In this document: piece by piece, positions 29,326 to 37,048 of the stretch
Numbering within the stretch: the stretch's first letter is position 1
Layout of the letters: each line of letters begins with the position of its first letter
Source of the DNA: an uncultured Bacteroidales bacterium
GTDB lineage: Bacteria > Bacteroidota > Bacteroidia > Bacteroidales > P3
DNA: 40,425 nucleotides
Assembly (NCBI GenBank): GCA_937915785.1
Contig: CALGGY010000002.1
Span: forward strand, 1 to 40,425
Reading direction: 5' to 3'
The notes under the pieces: generated by a model
The model's input: only the letters and a program-made list of their open reading frames with translations
Database searches by the model: none
Told to the model about the DNA's origin: nothing
Position numbers and translations under genes: made by a program

Positions 29326-30549
29326 ATGGAAAAAGAGTCTGACAGCATTTCGGAATTTGCCAACACGCTGGTTTTCAATTGGTCGGAGCCAGAGCGCACC
29401 TTGCTGGCCGGGCGCGGATTTTGCCGTGTGGCCAAAGTGCGCCGCAATGGCCGATGGGAGGTGCTGAAAGGTCTTAAACCCGAACTGTGCGCCGACATTC
29501 TGTATGTGTCGCTTCTGCGCAAGGAACACTCCATTGCCACGCGCCTCAATTACCCCAACATTGTGCAGACCTACGGAATGGTGGACGACGAGGAGCTTGG
29601 CTTGTGCATTGCCATGGAGTATGTCGATGGGCGCTCGCTGGCCGATTTCCTTGCCGAAAAACCATCGCGGCATTTGCGTTTGAGGGTGGCGCACCAGCTG
29701 CTTTCGGCCATGCAGTATTTTCACTCAATGCAGGTGGTGCACCGCGACCTCAAGCCGTCAAATATCCTCGTAACCCGCAACGGCGACAATGTGAAGCTGA
29801 TAGACTTCGGCCTTGCCGACACCGACGACTATGCCGTGCTGAAAGGCCCGGCCTACACCCGAGCCTACGCCGCACCCGAACAGATGCAACCCGGAAAGTC
29901 AGTTGACGCACGTGCCGACATCTACGCTTTCGGGGTGTTGCTGAAAGAGCTTTTCCCGCACCGCTATCGCCACGTGGCACGGTGTTGCACCAAAGCCGAA
30001 CCGCAAAAGCGTTACCCCTCGGCAAAGACTGTGGCAGCGGCAATGCGCATGGCCGACAAAGTGAGAGTTTCGGTGGTGGTGGCGTTGATGGCCGCTGTTT
30101 TGGTGGCAGGAGTCTGGTTTTTTGCCAATTCAAAGCCTTACTACGCAACCGATACAGAGTTGTTCGCATACGATGCCCTTTTCGACGCGCCTTTTCCCGA
30201 CTGGGTGGAAAATACAGCCAAGCGTTTCCCCGACCTTAAGCCCAACCAATACGTGGGCGTGTCCACCTTTACCGATGTGTCGTTTCCGCTTTCCGACAAA
30301 ACCGCGCTGTGCGTGTATATTTTCGACGATACCGACGGCCAAGGCATGTATTGCCAGGCGCTGATTATGGATACCAAGAGCGGCAAACGAATAAGATACG
30401 GCAAAAACCCCGTTGTCAACGACCTGAAACAGGACCTTCTGCCAGAGTACGACATAAGCTGCGTGTGGAAATACTGCAACAACAAGGACGAGGTTTACAG
30501 CCTTTTTGTGCGAGTGGTGGAACGTTGCCGCCAACTGATGGGACGGTGA
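29326..30549 (+). CDS. Membrane-anchored Hanks-type Ser/Thr protein kinase
   Basis: This is a eukaryotic-like protein kinase. The 407-residue protein has the catalytic loop HRDLKPSN (139-146, D141 catalytic), the metal-binding DFG (160-162), the AAPE motif (about 182-185) and DARADIYAFG. The ATP-binding lysine is probably K48 in WEVLKGL; the glycine loop (LAGRGFCRVAKV) is less canonical. The kinase domain is compact and ends near residue 240. One TM helix follows (248-267), then a 140-residue extracytoplasmic domain of no recognised family with a possible sensor role. It is divergent to the gene at 28628. Confidence 0.92.
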   Translation: MEKESDSISEFANTLVFNWSEPERTLLAGRGFCRVAKVRRNGRWEVLKGLKPELCADILYVSLLRKEHSIATRLNYPNIVQTYGMVDDEELGLCIAMEYVDGRSLADFLAEKPSRHLRLRVAHQLLSAMQYFHSMQVVHRDLKPSNILVTRNGDNVKLIDFGLADTDDYAVLKGPAYTRAYAAPEQMQPGKSVDARADIYAFGVLLKELFPHRYRHVARCCTKAEPQKRYPSAKTVAAAMRMADKVRVSVVVALMAAVLVAGVWFFANSKPYYATDTELFAYDALFDAPFPDWVENTAKRFPDLKPNQYVGVSTFTDVSFPLSDKTALCVYIFDDTDGQGMYCQALIMDTKSGKRIRYGKNPVVNDLKQDLLPEYDISCVWKYCNNKDEVYSLFVRVVERCRQLMGR

Positions 30550-30605
30550 TTGTGGCGGAGCCTTTTGCGCAGGCCTTAGCCAAAAATGTTCTTTTCCGGG
30601 TTTGT

Positions 30606-30693
30606 GTATATGGCTAATTGCTAACCTGTTGCAATTTGGACTTTATTTCGACCTGCCGTGAGTGGCGGGATTGGAGTATTTTTGCAGATGTAA
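30606..30693 (+). repeat. 88-bp dispersed repeat, copy A (carries a promoter)
   Basis: The block from GTATATGGCTAATTG to CAGATGTAA is about 89% identical (10 mismatches of 88) to 38726-38813. It contains a small hairpin CCTGCC/GGCGGG and a -7 element TATTTTTG (30677-30684). In this copy it drives a 45-residue gene. Confidence 0.85.
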
Positions 30694-30721
30694 AATAAAG
30701 TTTAATTTAAACAAAAAGATT

Positions 30722-30859
30722 ATGTACACTTTAAATTTTCCGAACGGAATGAGCCAGACTTACGCATCAGTAAGCGACCTGACAAAAGCCGCACGTGATA
30801 TGGGCGGTATGGCAAAGATTGTTAATGGCAAGACCTACGTTTTTGTGCCAAAAAAGTAG
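30722..30859 (+). CDS. Small 45-residue protein
   Basis: The gene starts at 30722 (MYTLNFPNGMSQTYASVSDL) and ends in VNGKTYVFVPKK. I do not recognise a family. It is neither hydrophobic nor highly charged and probably forms a small beta-alpha-beta fold. It counts as a real gene for three reasons: a matching promoter lies 37 bases upstream in the dispersed repeat, the leader is A/T-rich, and a good terminator follows within 10 bases. It is thus a single-gene transcript. Confidence 0.65.
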   Translation: MYTLNFPNGMSQTYASVSDLTKAARDMGGMAKIVNGKTYVFVPKK

Positions 30860-30865
30860 CAGCAG

Positions 30866-30897
30866 AAAAAGTGCTGGAAATAAAGCCGGCACTTTTT
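30866..30897 (+). terminator. Terminator of the 45-residue gene
   Basis: A 12-bp stem AAAAAGTGCTGG / CCGGCACTTTTT (one G-U pair) encloses an 8-base loop and ends in T5. It separates the small gene from the actin-like gene. Confidence 0.85.
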
Positions 30898-30959
30898 GTG
30901 TATGCACACTCGAATGACCAAATGATTAACAGTTTTTTAATTTATAGAAGCCCACTAAT

Positions 30960-32330
30960 ATGAAAAATATGAAAAAAAAGAATTGTTGCCCAAACATTTG
31001 GATGAATGATGGGAAGGGAGACCAAATCCTGCTCGGTGATTTTTTGCGGTTCAACGGCATTTTAGGAAACGATCCTACAAAAACCGAAGATCTCGACAAT
31101 ATGATTGAGCGTCTGACAGTTTTCAAGGAATATGGGGAATATCTGAAAAATGAAAAAAACAGTTTTGGTATTCTGACAATCGGCCATACAAGAATGTGTT
31201 TGTCTGTTATTGTTCCGAGCAAAGTAAGTGAATTTCAGACTGGTGAGGTGCCAAATATCGGGTATAGAGATGTGGATTTTGTTTCCGTCGGCGATGAATG
31301 CCACAAGACCGATTGTGTTGAGAAAAGAAATACAGATGAACATCCCACAAGTGGAAAAATAACGGACAGGGTGGCGGCCGAGATAGCCATTGGCGATTAT
31401 TGCCGCGAGGTGAAAGAGAAACTCGGCAAGACACCTGTTTCCAAACTGCTTGTTATTGTTCCGGCCGATTTCACCGCAGAAGACTTGGATGTGTTGCGTG
31501 GTGCGGTTCAAAAATCAGGTGCCAAAGACATCCGTTTCATCTACCGACCTTTGGCAGAAGCCCTCTGTATGGGTTGCGATATTTATAAGCCATACGCCAA
31601 GATGATAGTCCATTTCGGAAAAGACGTTACCGAAATATCGGTCATAGCGTTGGGCGGGATAGTGGTATCCAGAACCGTTCCGGTGTCGGTTAATACTTTT
31701 GCCGAGGATATGTGCGATTACATACGTGGCAAATTTAATGTGCAGATTGACGTTGAAACGGCCAGAAACCGTTTGCTAACAAACCATTGGTCTTTCCCCA
31801 CCGGCAAAAGCCGTAATAGAAAGGTGAAATATTCTGTTGAAGGAATTGCCGAAAGTTTCGAATTGTCGTATGTCGATGTGTCCAAGGCTTTGGGCAAATC
31901 TCTGAATAAGATAGAAGAAACTGTAACGGAAGTGCTTGATGTTCTGCCCCCCGAATTGCTGGGCGATTTGGCAATCGGAAAGGTGGTGTCATGGCTTAGA
32001 CGCAAGGAGAAGGAGGCTTCGTCGCTCAAAGAAACCGCAGATAGCTGGGTGTTTTTTGGCTTGGATGAAGACATATATTTTAAAAAAGATGAGCAGATAA
32101 CGGTTACCGGTGAATGGCCTTTTGCACCCGCTTTGAAAGAACGTGTGGGCGAAACGTTGGCGCGGTATTTTCAAAAGATTTTGCCGAAAGAGAAAGATAT
32201 GATCAAAGAATTGAAAAGAAATCTTAGTAAAATCGTGGTGGACGAAACTGAAGGTTTGCGAAGTCCTTCCCAGGCGTTCGATATGCCGCTCATGCTTTTC
32301 GACCGTTTCGACGATATATTGATAAAATAA
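30960..32330 (+). CDS. Divergent MreB/actin-like protein without intact nucleotide-binding motifs
   Basis: The 456-residue protein aligns by eye with MreB. The segment VSKLLVIVPADFTAEDLDVL matches MreB's VVICVPSGVTEVE region; RPLAEALCMG (196-205) matches EPMAAAIGAG; and VIALGGIVVSRTV (228-240) plus DYIRGKFNVQI (253-263) follow as in MreB. LPPELLGDL (329-337) corresponds to CPPELASDI. The phosphate-2 loop DIGGGTTE has become HFGKDVTE (218-225). Phosphate-1 (normally DLGTANT) is not recognisable and the adenosine loop LTGGG is replaced by WVFFGLDE (363-370). ATP binding is therefore doubtful. No TM segment is seen. It is the first gene of a two-gene unit with the FtsZ-like gene. Confidence 0.7.
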   Translation: MKNMKKKNCCPNIWMNDGKGDQILLGDFLRFNGILGNDPTKTEDLDNMIERLTVFKEYGEYLKNEKNSFGILTIGHTRMCLSVIVPSKVSEFQTGEVPNIGYRDVDFVSVGDECHKTDCVEKRNTDEHPTSGKITDRVAAEIAIGDYCREVKEKLGKTPVSKLLVIVPADFTAEDLDVLRGAVQKSGAKDIRFIYRPLAEALCMGCDIYKPYAKMIVHFGKDVTEISVIALGGIVVSRTVPVSVNTFAEDMCDYIRGKFNVQIDVETARNRLLTNHWSFPTGKSRNRKVKYSVEGIAESFELSYVDVSKALGKSLNKIEETVTEVLDVLPPELLGDLAIGKVVSWLRRKEKEASSLKETADSWVFFGLDEDIYFKKDEQITVTGEWPFAPALKERVGETLARYFQKILPKEKDMIKELKRNLSKIVVDETEGLRSPSQAFDMPLMLFDRFDDILIK

Positions 32331-32352
32331 AGGTAACATAAAAAATAAAAAA

Positions 32353-32847
32353 GTGGATCAAACACAACAAAAACAATCGTTGGCCATAGTGCTGTGCGAC
32401 GACCACAGCCACGGGCAGTTGGAGAAAATTCTGAAGGAGCGATGTGCCGCCAAAACCGTGGCCGTGCACAACTGCTGGCAGGCTGTGCTGCCTGACGGTG
32501 ATGTCCAACCCGCTGTTACCCACTGCGTTGCGGTGATGGTGATGTCGGCTCTGCGTGCGGAAACGATGGCCCAAGCTGTGAGAGGCATTAAAACGCTGCT
32601 TGCCCACGGTTGCAAAGCGGGCATGGTGCTGGTGGAGCCTTTTGATTTCGAGGAAGCCGGCAAGGCGCTCGAAACCCGTCTGTTGGAACAACTCAAGGGC
32701 AGTACGCTCGACTTTGTGGATACTCGCAAAATGGATGACTACGCCAAAGCCGGCGGCCAGTCCCAAGCCTTTGCCGAGTTTTTCGACGCTGTTTACTCCG
32801 ACATAGCAGCCACCACCCAAAAAGCCGTGGCTGACAACTGGAATTAA
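32353..32847 (+). CDS. Miniature FtsZ/tubulin-like protein lacking GTPase loops (GTG start)
   Basis: The 164-residue protein starts at GTG, 22 bases after the actin-like gene. By eye it follows the FtsZ GTPase domain in shortened form: KTVAVHNCWQAVL (35-46) resembles FtsZ FIAVNTDAQAL, and AGMVLVEPFDFEEAGKAL (89-106) resembles TIGVVTRPFTFEGKRR. FVDTRKM (121-127) falls where IPNDRL is expected, and QAFAEFFDAVYSDI (138-151) matches the AFREADNVL…GI helix. The glycine-rich T1 loop is replaced by CDDHSHGQLE and the tubulin signature GGGTGTG by SALRAET, so GTP binding is unlikely. The similarity is weak and needs a profile search. It may be only a Rossmann-like protein. Confidence 0.5.
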   Translation: MDQTQQKQSLAIVLCDDHSHGQLEKILKERCAAKTVAVHNCWQAVLPDGDVQPAVTHCVAVMVMSALRAETMAQAVRGIKTLLAHGCKAGMVLVEPFDFEEAGKALETRLLEQLKGSTLDFVDTRKMDDYAKAGGQSQAFAEFFDAVYSDIAATTQKAVADNWN

Positions 32848-32966
32848 AAAAAACGCAACTTTGTAATGTCAATCTGACAAAACTGCTTTGTGGAGAAAAA
32901 AGGCGATGCTTGACAAAGTGGTTGGTATTTATTGAAGAAGCCTAGTTCTTTAAATTTCTTTAAATT

Positions 32967-33656
32967 ATGATGAAAACAGTAGATTTTTTTGATGCTGAAA
33001 TTAAAAAAGCATATGGGAAAAATTCAGTCGTTGATGGGATTACAGATATGTCCCGTTATAAGAAAGCGGATCCCAAAATATTATGGATATTAAAAGAAGC
33101 AAATAATTCACATACGAGTAATCCAAATGAAAACCAACGAGATTTTCACACTGATGTTACTAGTTATCCAAAGTGGAAATTGACTTTCAAGCGTATAATA
33201 TCTTGTTCTTATGGTATAATTTATAAGAACAAAGAGTTGAATGTTGATGAGAATGCATGCATAAATGGTGTTAATGTGATGCTCGATATCGCACTAATTA
33301 ATGTGAACAAATGTGGAGGAAATTCTCGATCAAATAATTCTAGTATTTCTGCGAAATATAATGAGTACAAAGATGTTATATTGGAACAGATTAAGCAAAT
33401 AAATCCCGATGTTATTATTAATTGTAGCGAAGTTTTGAGTTTAACCAGTGATTTGCAAGATCGATTCGTGTTGAGCGAGGAAATAAAAAAAAGAAACGCA
33501 AACGCTAAAGTTTATTATAACAATGAAAAACTTCTTATAGATTATTGCCATCCGAATGCAACAAAAGATAATCAAGGAGGATTAACGGATGAAAGATATT
33601 ATGAGGTAATTGTTGGCACTTATAAAAAATGGAAAGAGATGACATCAATTAAATAG
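32967..33656 (+). CDS. AT-rich gene; uracil-DNA-glycosylase-superfamily-like protein
   Basis: The 229-residue protein is unnamed. Its plan resembles the UDG superfamily: an early strand PKILWILKEANN (about residues 36-47), a middle INGVNVMLDIALINVNKC, a later INPDVIINCSEVL, and a terminal LIDYCHPNATKDNQGG where the family has its HPS/HPN leucine-loop motif. The catalytic motif is not clear, so a nucleic-acid role is inference only. Base composition is much more AT-rich than the flanking genes and codon use is different (many AAT, ATA, GAA), which suggests recent transfer. It ends at a terminator. Confidence 0.55.
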   Translation: MMKTVDFFDAEIKKAYGKNSVVDGITDMSRYKKADPKILWILKEANNSHTSNPNENQRDFHTDVTSYPKWKLTFKRIISCSYGIIYKNKELNVDENACINGVNVMLDIALINVNKCGGNSRSNNSSISAKYNEYKDVILEQIKQINPDVIINCSEVLSLTSDLQDRFVLSEEIKKRNANAKVYYNNEKLLIDYCHPNATKDNQGGLTDERYYEVIVGTYKKWKEMTSIK

Positions 33657-33671
33657 TTTTTTTAGATACTT

Positions 33672-33697
33672 AAAGGCTGGCTCCGCCAGCCTTTTTT
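33672..33697 (+). terminator. Terminator of the UDG-like gene
   Basis: Perfect 9-bp stem AAGGCTGGC, loop TCC, GCCAGCCTT, then TTTTTT. The next 170 bases (33698-33869) contain no gene. Confidence 0.9.
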
Positions 33698-33869
33698 GCC
33701 ACCATACACATATTAGTCCTTTTCCTTGTTCTCCAATGTTCCCACTAACCAATCTACAAAATCCAGCTAATCTATCGAGCCGCAGGCGAGCAGAAGAAAA
33801 ATCCGTGTTCAAAAGACCATTTTAGGCAGCTCAAAAAACTGGAAAATGTGACAAACCGACGGCAACGCG

Positions 33870-34043
33870 GAAAAAGTTGTAAATTCTGCCCTTGAATTTT
33901 AGAAAAAGTTGTAATTTTAACCCTCCAAAAATTGGAAAAAGTTGTGAAAATTAGCCTCGAAAATTAGAAAAAGTTGTAAAATACACCCCCTAAAAACTGG
34001 AAAAAGTTGTGAAAATTAGTGTTTATTTTAGGAAAAAGTTGTA
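33870..34043 (+). repeat. Six-copy tandem array with strict 32/33-bp period upstream of the DUF4143 ATPase
   Basis: The 12-bp core GAAAAAGTTGTR occurs at 33870, 33902, 33935, 33967, 34000 and 34032; the intervals are 32, 33, 32, 33, 32. The connecting 20-21 bases are AT-rich and partly related (consensus like AAAATTAnCCCTC…AAAATTG). A degenerate seventh copy may begin at 33841. The last core merges with the gene's -7 element. The period is about three helical turns, so all cores face the same side of the DNA. Confidence 0.9.
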
Positions 34044-34049
34044 TCTTTG
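34042..34049 (+). promoter_or_regulatory. -7 element of the DUF4143 ATPase gene
   Basis: TATCTTTG matches the consensus exactly; its first two bases are the end of the last repeat core. The ATG lies 22 bases downstream. No good TTTG is found 20 bases upstream, so an activator bound to the repeats may be needed. Confidence 0.7.
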
Positions 34050-34071
34050 CATTTCGTAAACATAAAGGAAT

Positions 34072-35388
34072 ATGCTTAATAGGAGAATACAAACAGCACT
34101 GAAAGAGTGGTTTAGCTCAACGATGGACAAGATTTTAATCATTGACGGAGCACGCCAGGTTGGCAAGTCGTTCATTATCCGCCACGAGGGTAAGGCTTTT
34201 TTCCGGAATTTTGTCGAAGTCAATATGATAGAGGACCGCGACGGGGCACGTATCTTTGCAGATGTAAAAGGGGTGGAGGACTTTTATGTGCGGCTCAGTT
34301 CTTTTGCAGGACGTCGCTTGGGAACAAAAAAGGACACTCTTGTGTTTTTGGACGAGATACAGGCTTATCCTCAGATGCTGACCTTGTTGAAATTTCTCTG
34401 TGATGACGGACGTTTCAGCTATATTGCAAGCGGCTCGTTGTTGGGCGTTACTCTGCACAAAACACTCTCTGTTCCCGGTGGTAGAATCGAGGCTAGACGC
34501 ATGCATCCGTTGGATTTCGAGGAGTTTCTCTGGGCCAACGGAGTAGGGGATGATGTTGTGGCATACATGCGCAGCCAATATGAGAAAGGCGAAGGGCTTG
34601 GCGAAGGTCTGCACCGTCGTATCTTGGAGTTATACAAGACATTTCTGCTTGTCGGAGGACTGCCGCAGGCCGTAAATGCTTATATTGAAACACAAAACAT
34701 ACATCGTGTACGCAAAGTCCACGAAGAGGTGTACAACCTCTACAAAGAGGATTCCTCGCAGTACAGCATGGCTGAGAAGCTGAAAATCAGACGAATCTAC
34801 GATCTTATACCCTCTAATATGGAAAATCGGAAAAAACGGCTGCATTTCAACGACATCGAGGACAAAAAAGGCAAGGCAGCCCGCGACTACGAGGACGAAA
34901 TCGAGTATCTCATAAGCGCAGGTATCGCTCTCGATGTGCGGGCTATTTCTAATCCCGTGTTCCCGCTTATAGCTTCGGCACACAAAAATCTGCTCAAACT
35001 GTATATGAACGATGTGGGTCTGCTTTCGCACATCCTCTTTCGAAACAATGTAACAGCCGTTAAGGACGACCACCTAAGTGTGAACCTTGGGGCTTTGTAC
35101 GAAACGGCAGTAGCCACGGAACTTCTGGCACATGGGCATCCGCTCTTTTACTACGACAACAAGAAAAAAGGGGAGGTGGATTTTATGATAGACGACTACG
35201 ACACGCTTTCGATTCTTCCCATTGAAGTGAAGTCGGGCAAAGATTACACTATCCACAAATCTCTCGACCGTTTTGTCTCCAACCCCGACTATAATGTCAA
35301 ACACGCTGTAGTGCTCTCCAATGATGTGAATGTCAAGCACCAAAGCCCTACTTCATATTTGCCTATTTATTATAGCATGTTTTTGTAA
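34072..35388 (+). CDS. AAA ATPase with DUF4143 C-terminal domain
   Basis: The 438-residue protein belongs to a large ATPase family of uncertain function found in many copies in Bacteroidota and archaea. The P-loop GARQVGKS is at residues 26-33. The Walker B is LVFLDEIQAYP (about 90-100), followed by sensor-like YIASGSLLG. The C-terminal DUF4143 region has the nuclease-like signature GEVDFMIDDYD…ILPIEVKSGKDY, where D, E and K match a PD-(D/E)XK-type site. The length is normal. It is preceded by the 32/33-bp repeat array, which probably governs its expression. Confidence 0.92.
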   Translation: MLNRRIQTALKEWFSSTMDKILIIDGARQVGKSFIIRHEGKAFFRNFVEVNMIEDRDGARIFADVKGVEDFYVRLSSFAGRRLGTKKDTLVFLDEIQAYPQMLTLLKFLCDDGRFSYIASGSLLGVTLHKTLSVPGGRIEARRMHPLDFEEFLWANGVGDDVVAYMRSQYEKGEGLGEGLHRRILELYKTFLLVGGLPQAVNAYIETQNIHRVRKVHEEVYNLYKEDSSQYSMAEKLKIRRIYDLIPSNMENRKKRLHFNDIEDKKGKAARDYEDEIEYLISAGIALDVRAISNPVFPLIASAHKNLLKLYMNDVGLLSHILFRNNVTAVKDDHLSVNLGALYETAVATELLAHGHPLFYYDNKKKGEVDFMIDDYDTLSILPIEVKSGKDYTIHKSLDRFVSNPDYNVKHAVVLSNDVNVKHQSPTSYLPIYYSMFL

Positions 35389-35428
35389 ACAAACGGATGA
35401 CAATCGGATGGCAAAATTGCATGTTTTT

Positions 35429-35476
35429 TTGTTTCCGCAAAATTTATTTTGCAAAATATTATTGTTTCCGCAAAAT
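35429..35476. repeat. Direct repeat TTGTTTCCGCAAAAT, two copies 33 bp apart
   Basis: Identical 15-mers lie at 35429-35443 and 35462-35476, with a partial copy TTTTGCAAAAT between them. The 33-bp spacing equals that of the array upstream of the preceding ATPase gene. The rest of 35389-35689 has no gene. Confidence 0.6.
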
Positions 35477-35689
35477 ATGAATTAAAACGTCCTGTACCAC
35501 CGTTTTGAAAAAAAACTATTGTGGAGAGACTATTAAGCGGAAAACTTTTTTTGAAAGCTCTAAAACCGATAAAAAAGTTGCGTGTTGATTACCTCCTTTT
35601 GGGCTTAGCCTCTGCTCCGCCTATTTTATGCCCTAACCGCTACACTTTTCCTTTCGCAAACCAGCATAAACAAAGGTGTTTTTGTTATT

Positions 35690-35731
35690 ACATATTTTAT
35701 GTAACATATTTTGTGTAACATATTTTGTATA
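35690..35731 (+). repeat. Three tandem 14-bp repeats overlapping a promoter
   Basis: ACATATTTTATGTA, ACATATTTTGTGTA and ACATATTTTGTATA follow one another without gaps. The -33 element of the next gene lies in the third unit. Confidence 0.85.
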
Positions 35732-35755
35732 ATCAAAAAATAATTTGTATATTTG
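35724..35755 (+). promoter_or_regulatory. Promoter of the second AAA ATPase gene
   Basis: TTTG (35724-35727), a 20-bp spacer and TATATTTG (35748-35755) fit the Bacteroidota consensus exactly. The chosen start codon is 24 bases downstream. Confidence 0.85.
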
Positions 35756-35779
35756 CAGTTGGATTTAATACTTGTTGTT

Positions 35780-36907
35780 ATGGATAACCCATTTATTATC
35801 AGGACTTACGAAAGTAAAGAGCTGTTTTGCGACCGCGAAGAGGAACTACGTCTGTTGATGGGCAACTGCACCAGTCGTCGCGACACAACGCTTATTTCTC
35901 AACGTCGCATCGGCAAGACTGGACTCATTTTACGTCTGTACGACGAGTTGAAGGACGCCCGCCCCGATATTCATACAATTTATGTGGACATCTTTGCCTC
36001 GCAGAATCTCGACGACTTTATCCGCATGCTCGCCGAGGCTGCAATGCGAGTTTTTCCGCAGAAAACCACCATCGGCGAAAAACTGCTTGTGTTCATCAAG
36101 GCGTTGCGCCCTCAGCTGTCGTTCGACACAATAACTGGTGAGCCGCAACTGCAGATTTCTTATCAGACAGCGCAGGAAAAGGAATATACTTTGCGCAGCC
36201 TGTTCGATTTTCTAGACAGCCAGCAAACGCCCATCGTAATGGCCATAGACGAATTCCAGCAGATTAGGGAGTATCCCGAAACCAACTTGGAGGCTTTGCT
36301 ACGGACATACATCCAGCAGACACACAACATAACCTTTATTTTCTGCGGAAGTAAAAAGCACATAATGACCGATATCTTTACCAACGCACGAAAGCCGTTT
36401 TATGCCAGTACTGCTTTCTTGAATCTTGGCAAAATACCGACGGACATATATAAGACCTTTATTACCAGCCTTTTCGCAAAAGGTCGGCGACAGATCGAAG
36501 ACGAGGCTCTGGATTTTGTGCTCGATTGGACACGCTGTCACACTTTCTACACCCAGCAGCTTTGTCATACTATTTACGAAAACGGCAGCGCACTTGTCAA
36601 TATCATCGAGGCGAAAGCCGCCTGTGCAAAGCTTTTACAGCAGGGAGATGCTTTTTATCTGCAGTACCGCCAAATGCTTACCGAAAAGCAGTGGAAATTC
36701 CTTGTTGCTGTTGCCAAGGAGGGGGCGGTGCGACAGGTAACCTCCAGCGTTTTTTTGCAGCGACATAATCTCGGGACACCATCGTCGGCCCGTCAGCAAG
36801 CCGAAGCCCTTTGCGAGAAAGGCCTTTTGGATACCGAAGCCACTCTCGACTACGTCGAATACTCCGTGAGCGATGTGTTTTTCTCCCACTGGCTGGAAAG
36901 ACTGTAG
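35780..36907 (+). CDS. AAA ATPase, archaeal-ATPase-like
   Basis: The 375-residue protein is a predicted P-loop ATPase of the type often annotated simply as ATP-binding protein. The start at 35780 (MDNPFIIRTYESKELFCDRE) follows the promoter; an upstream TTG at 35753 would lie inside the -7 box. FCDREEELRLLMG is the usual entry motif. The P-loop is SQRRIGKTGLI (G45, K46, T47), and Walker B is IVMAIDEFQQI. A sensor strand FIFCGSKKHIMTDIF follows. The C-terminus looks like a winged helix (KQWKFLVAVAKEGAVRQVTS). It differs from the preceding DUF4143 ATPase in lacking the nuclease-like tail. Confidence 0.88.
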   Translation: MDNPFIIRTYESKELFCDREEELRLLMGNCTSRRDTTLISQRRIGKTGLILRLYDELKDARPDIHTIYVDIFASQNLDDFIRMLAEAAMRVFPQKTTIGEKLLVFIKALRPQLSFDTITGEPQLQISYQTAQEKEYTLRSLFDFLDSQQTPIVMAIDEFQQIREYPETNLEALLRTYIQQTHNITFIFCGSKKHIMTDIFTNARKPFYASTAFLNLGKIPTDIYKTFITSLFAKGRRQIEDEALDFVLDWTRCHTFYTQQLCHTIYENGSALVNIIEAKAACAKLLQQGDAFYLQYRQMLTEKQWKFLVAVAKEGAVRQVTSSVFLQRHNLGTPSSARQQAEALCEKGLLDTEATLDYVEYSVSDVFFSHWLERL

Positions 36908-37048
36908 GGGAGGCAATTTGCGATTAAAAAAAAGTGAGCGAAGCTGAGCAAGGATAGCCCCCCGCTCTTTATCAGTGTTCACAGATCACAGTTCACTAAA
37001 CAGGGTGCCGACAGCGAGAAGAAGCTAAAAGCTCCGTATTCCGAATTG

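Noticed and set aside
33870..34043. CRISPR array
   Set aside because: The repeat core is only 12 bp, the connecting sequences are AT-rich and related to each other rather than unique spacers, and no cas gene is near.
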